This document shows positions 11,949 through 14,670 of a DNA stretch of 14,670 nucleotides, one piece after another. The translations under genes were made by a program, and so were the position numbers. The notes under the pieces were generated by a model. The model was not told the origin of the DNA and did no database searches. It was given only the letters and a program-made list of their open reading frames with translations. The stretch covers positions 1 through 14,670 of the forward strand of contig CALAXS010000613.1 in NCBI GenBank assembly GCA_937895305.1, written 5' to 3'. How positions within the stretch are numbered: the stretch's first letter is position 1; each line of letters begins with the position of its first letter. This stretch comes from an uncultured bacterium. Lineage in GTDB: Bacteria > Hydrogenedentota > Hydrogenedentia > Hydrogenedentales > JAEUWI01.

Positions 11949-14585
11949 TTACTTACGCGGTTGATTCAGCAGGTGCTTGAGGTGGTAGATCAACTCTTGC
12001 GCTTCGCGGGGGGAGAGGGTATCCGGCTCGATGAGTTCTAGTTCTTTTTCGATGGCGCTGGGTTCTGCAGGTTGTGTTGCGCCGAAGAGGTACATCTGGT
12101 CGGGGAGGCCGACTGCGGCGGTGTTACCGGATTCGAGTGATTCGAGGATAGCGCGTGCGCGACTGAGTACAGCGGGGGGGAGGCCTGCGAGCTTGGCGAC
12201 TTGAATACCGTAGCTATGGTCGGCACCGCCTTCGACGATGCGATAGAGGAAGACGACTTTCTCGCCCCATTCGCGCACGGCGACGTTGAGGTTTTTCCCG
12301 TGTTCCAGCTTGGTGCCCAGTTCGGTGAGTTCGTGGTAGTGGGTGGCAAAGAGGGTCTTGGCGTGAATCCGGTCGTGGATGTGTTCTGCCACGGACCAGG
12401 CGATGCTGATACCGTCGAAGGTACTGGTGCCGCGCCCGATTTCGTCGAGGACGATGAGGCTGTGCTCCGTTGCGGTGTTGAGGATGTTGGCGGTTTCAAT
12501 CATCTCTACCATAAAAGTCGATTCCCCCCGCACGAGGTTGTCCGACGCGCCGACGCGGGTAAAGATGCGGTCCACTACGCCCACCGTCGCCTCCGCAGCC
12601 GGGACAAAACTGCCCACCTGCGCCATGAGCGAAATGAGGGCGACCTGACGGAGGTAGGTGGACTTACCCGCCATGTTGGGCCCGGTCATAATCTGCATAG
12701 AGGATCCCACCGATTCCAGGTGGGTGTCGTTGGGCACAAAGTCGCCCTGGGGCATGAGGTCTTCCACCACGGGATGACGTCCGTCGCGAATATGAATATC
12801 GCCGGGCGGGGTGATAACAGGTTTGCAGTAATCTTTGGTGATGGCGACTTCGGCGAGTGAAGATAGCACGTCAATGGTCGCCACACCTTCCGCCGTTTCC
12901 TGTATACGACGGGCTTCAGCGCCAATTTTGTCGCGCAACGCCACGAAGAGATCGTATTCCATAGTCTGCATGCGTTCCTGGGCGGTGAGGATTTCCTCTT
13001 CCTGCTCTTTCAGCTTCGGCGTGATGTAGCGTTCGGCATTCACGAGGGTTTGTTTGCGTTGATAATCCTCTGGCACAAGGGCTACGTTGCCCTTGGACAC
13101 TTCAATGAAATAGCCGAAGACCTTGTTGTAGCGCACCTTGAGATTGTTGATGCCCGTGCGGTCGCGTTCGTCCTGCTGCAACGTGGCAATCCAGTCGCGT
13201 CCGCCACGCACGAGAGTACGGAGGCGGTCCAATTCTTCGTCGTAGCCTTCCTTGAAAATATCGCCATCAGAAATGGCCAAGGGTGGCTCATCCACAATGG
13301 CGGCATCAATCCAGCCCGCCACATCCGTCAGTTCATCCATGGTACTGTGTAATTTGTCCACCATGGCCACGTCCACCCCCGCCAACGCTGCACGTAAATC
13401 CGGTACCTGGCTCAGGCTACGGCCCAGGGCCTTCACATCCCGCGCATTGCCTGTCTTCGCCGTGATACGGCCCAGCAAACGCTCCATGTCCGCCACGCCC
13501 TTCAAGGACTCCCGCAAGGTTAAGCGTAGCTGCGTGTCCTCAAAAAAAGCCTCCACCCCGCCGAGACGTTCCTGAATGGCTTCTACCGCCAGCAAGGGAT
13601 GCAAAATCCAATGGCGCAGCATGCGCCCGCCCATACTGGTCAGGGTGCGGTCCAGCACACCGAGGAGGGTACCGCGCTTGGATTTTTCCGCGAGGGATTC
13701 CACGAGTTCCAGATTGCGTTGTGTGTTGCCGTCGAGGACCACGTAGCCAGAGGGGCTGTAGCGACGGGGCAACTGTAGGTGAGGTACGGTGTCGCGCTGC
13801 GTCTGGCGAACGTAGGACAGCACGGCCCCCGCTGCACCCGCTGCTGCGGGTTCATCCTCAAGACCAACGCCTTTCAATGTGTTCAGTTCATAGAGGTCGA
13901 GGAGCATGTCTTTGGCATGGCTCGCGTCGAATTCGTTGAAGGAACGCTTGGTAAAGGTCATGTCCGCGAAGCGATATTGCAGGCCCTCCACCAGACCATC
14001 GCCCTGCTCTTCGGAGTACAACACCTCCACCGGGGCCATGCGGGTGAGTTCATCCATGAGGACCCGCTCTACATCTCCTTCTACCCGCGCCACCAGGAAC
14101 TCGCCCGTACTCACATCTACAAAGGCGAGTCCCGCCTGGTCGTTTTCAATGTAGAGTGCGGCGAGATAATTGTTCGCGCCCGCTTCGAGGAGGTCTGACT
14201 CCATGATGGTTCCGGGCGTAATGGTCCGCACCACCTCGCGCTTTACGATGCCCTTCGCCTCCTTCGGGTCTTCCACCTGGTCACAGATGGATACGGTACG
14301 ACCTGCCTTGATGACGCGGGCTACATAGCCGTCCATGGCCTTCACCGGCACGCCGCACATGGGGACTTTTTTACCGGAGGCATTGGCACCATCGCGCGAG
14401 GTCAGGGTGAGACCGAGGAGTGCTGCGGCTTCCACCGCGTCCTCGAAGAACAACTCATAGAAATCGCCCATACGAAAGAAGAGCAGGGAGTCGCCACTGT
14501 CCAGCTTCGCCGCCGTGAACTGCTTCAGCATGGGCGTCATCTTGTCCGGCGCCATGTCGGTTAATTTAAGCCATTGATCAGTCAT
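11949..14585 (-). CDS. mutS: DNA mismatch repair protein MutS
   Basis: Full-length MutS of 878 residues (family about 850-880). The mismatch-reading F42-Y-E44 motif lies in domain I (R38-M-G-D-F-Y-E-L-F). The ATPase has Walker A G635-P-N-M-A-G-K641-S, the S-T-F-M-V-E-M block, Walker B L-I-V-L-D-E-I-G-R-G-T-S and F-A-T-H-Y-H-E-L. The C-terminal tail (near 850-878) resembles the helix-turn-helix dimer region. It recognises mismatches and small loops and recruits MutL, which is not in this window. A G/C run of seven at 12174-12180 lies within the coding sequence near residue 803. The ATG at 14585 has no ribosome site in front; see the promoter entry. Confidence 0.96.
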   Translation of the reverse strand: MTDQWLKLTDMAPDKMTPMLKQFTAAKLDSGDSLLFFRMGDFYELFFEDAVEAAALLGLTLTSRDGANASGKKVPMCGVPVKAMDGYVARVIKAGRTVSICDQVEDPKEAKGIVKREVVRTITPGTIMESDLLEAGANNYLAALYIENDQAGLAFVDVSTGEFLVARVEGDVERVLMDELTRMAPVEVLYSEEQGDGLVEGLQYRFADMTFTKRSFNEFDASHAKDMLLDLYELNTLKGVGLEDEPAAAGAAGAVLSYVRQTQRDTVPHLQLPRRYSPSGYVVLDGNTQRNLELVESLAEKSKRGTLLGVLDRTLTSMGGRMLRHWILHPLLAVEAIQERLGGVEAFFEDTQLRLTLRESLKGVADMERLLGRITAKTGNARDVKALGRSLSQVPDLRAALAGVDVAMVDKLHSTMDELTDVAGWIDAAIVDEPPLAISDGDIFKEGYDEELDRLRTLVRGGRDWIATLQQDERDRTGINNLKVRYNKVFGYFIEVSKGNVALVPEDYQRKQTLVNAERYITPKLKEQEEEILTAQERMQTMEYDLFVALRDKIGAEARRIQETAEGVATIDVLSSLAEVAITKDYCKPVITPPGDIHIRDGRHPVVEDLMPQGDFVPNDTHLESVGSSMQIMTGPNMAGKSTYLRQVALISLMAQVGSFVPAAEATVGVVDRIFTRVGASDNLVRGESTFMVEMIETANILNTATEHSLIVLDEIGRGTSTFDGISIAWSVAEHIHDRIHAKTLFATHYHELTELGTKLEHGKNLNVAVREWGEKVVFLYRIVEGGADHSYGIQVAKLAGLPPAVLSRARAILESLESGNTAAVGLPDQMYLFGATQPAEPSAIEKELELIEPDTLSPREAQELIYHLKHLLNQPRK

Positions 14586-14593
14586 AACGAAGC

Positions 14594-14599
14594 ATTATA
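14594..14599 (-). promoter_or_regulatory. Likely -10 box of mutS, giving a near-leaderless mRNA
   Basis: A perfect TATAAT on the minus strand ends nine bases before the mutS ATG. Transcription from it would begin at or within a few bases of the start codon. No Shine-Dalgarno sequence lies in between and the -35 region (GTGACC or TGACCC, 18-19 bases upstream) is poor. Confidence 0.4.
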
Positions 14600-14670
14600 T
14601 ACAGACGGTGGGGGTGGGGTCACGGGAGAAATAATGTTTTTTAAAATCTATTTGTGTAGTATGTAATAAG

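Overview
The window carries eleven genes and reads like a chromosomal segment of a Gram-negative bacterium. The outer-membrane lineage is inferred from a lipid-transport (Mla/MCE) operon with its lipoprotein partner. The mix of a CotH-type kinase-like protein, an FHA-GAF-PP2C phosphatase, a phytanoyl-CoA dioxygenase-like enzyme and a HisRS of the eukaryote/alphaproteobacteria-like type would suit a PVC- or Hydrogenedentes-like environmental bacterium. I cannot fix the taxon from sequence alone. No tRNA, rRNA, CRISPR array or intact insertion sequence is visible.

Layout. (1) 1-1667, minus: the N-terminal 555 residues of a secreted CotH-like protein that runs off the left edge. (2) 1668-1873: divergent control region. 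(3) 1874-8462, plus: an eight-gene, tightly packed operon. Its genes encode an FHA-GAF-PP2C phosphatase, an RsbW-like kinase, a STAS protein, an MlaE permease, an MlaF ATPase, an MlaD/MCE protein, a PqiC-type lipoprotein and a two-helix membrane protein. (4) 8463-8636: hairpins between convergent genes, then an 80-residue secreted or membrane protein on minus (8637-8879). (5) 8880-9249: non-coding, with a 20-bp tandem repeat and a likely hisS promoter. (6) hisS (9250-10695), whose 3' end is caught in a recent 158-bp tandem duplication (10653-10993) containing REP-like sequences. (7) A PhyH-family oxygenase (11025-11933), convergent with mutS (11949-14585, minus).

The most interesting part is the operon. 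A complete partner-switching module (phosphatase, anti-sigma-type kinase, phosphorylatable STAS protein) is joined without gaps to a retrograde/anterograde phospholipid transporter, and there is no sigma factor in the cluster. E. coli MlaB is itself a STAS protein that binds MlaF. The simplest reading is therefore that the kinase/phosphatase pair switches lipid transport on and off through phosphorylation of an MlaB-like subunit, rather than controlling a sigma factor. A terminal gene for a membrane protein with a possible LURP-one/scramblase-like domain would fit a membrane-lipid role, but that fold call is only a pattern-based guess.
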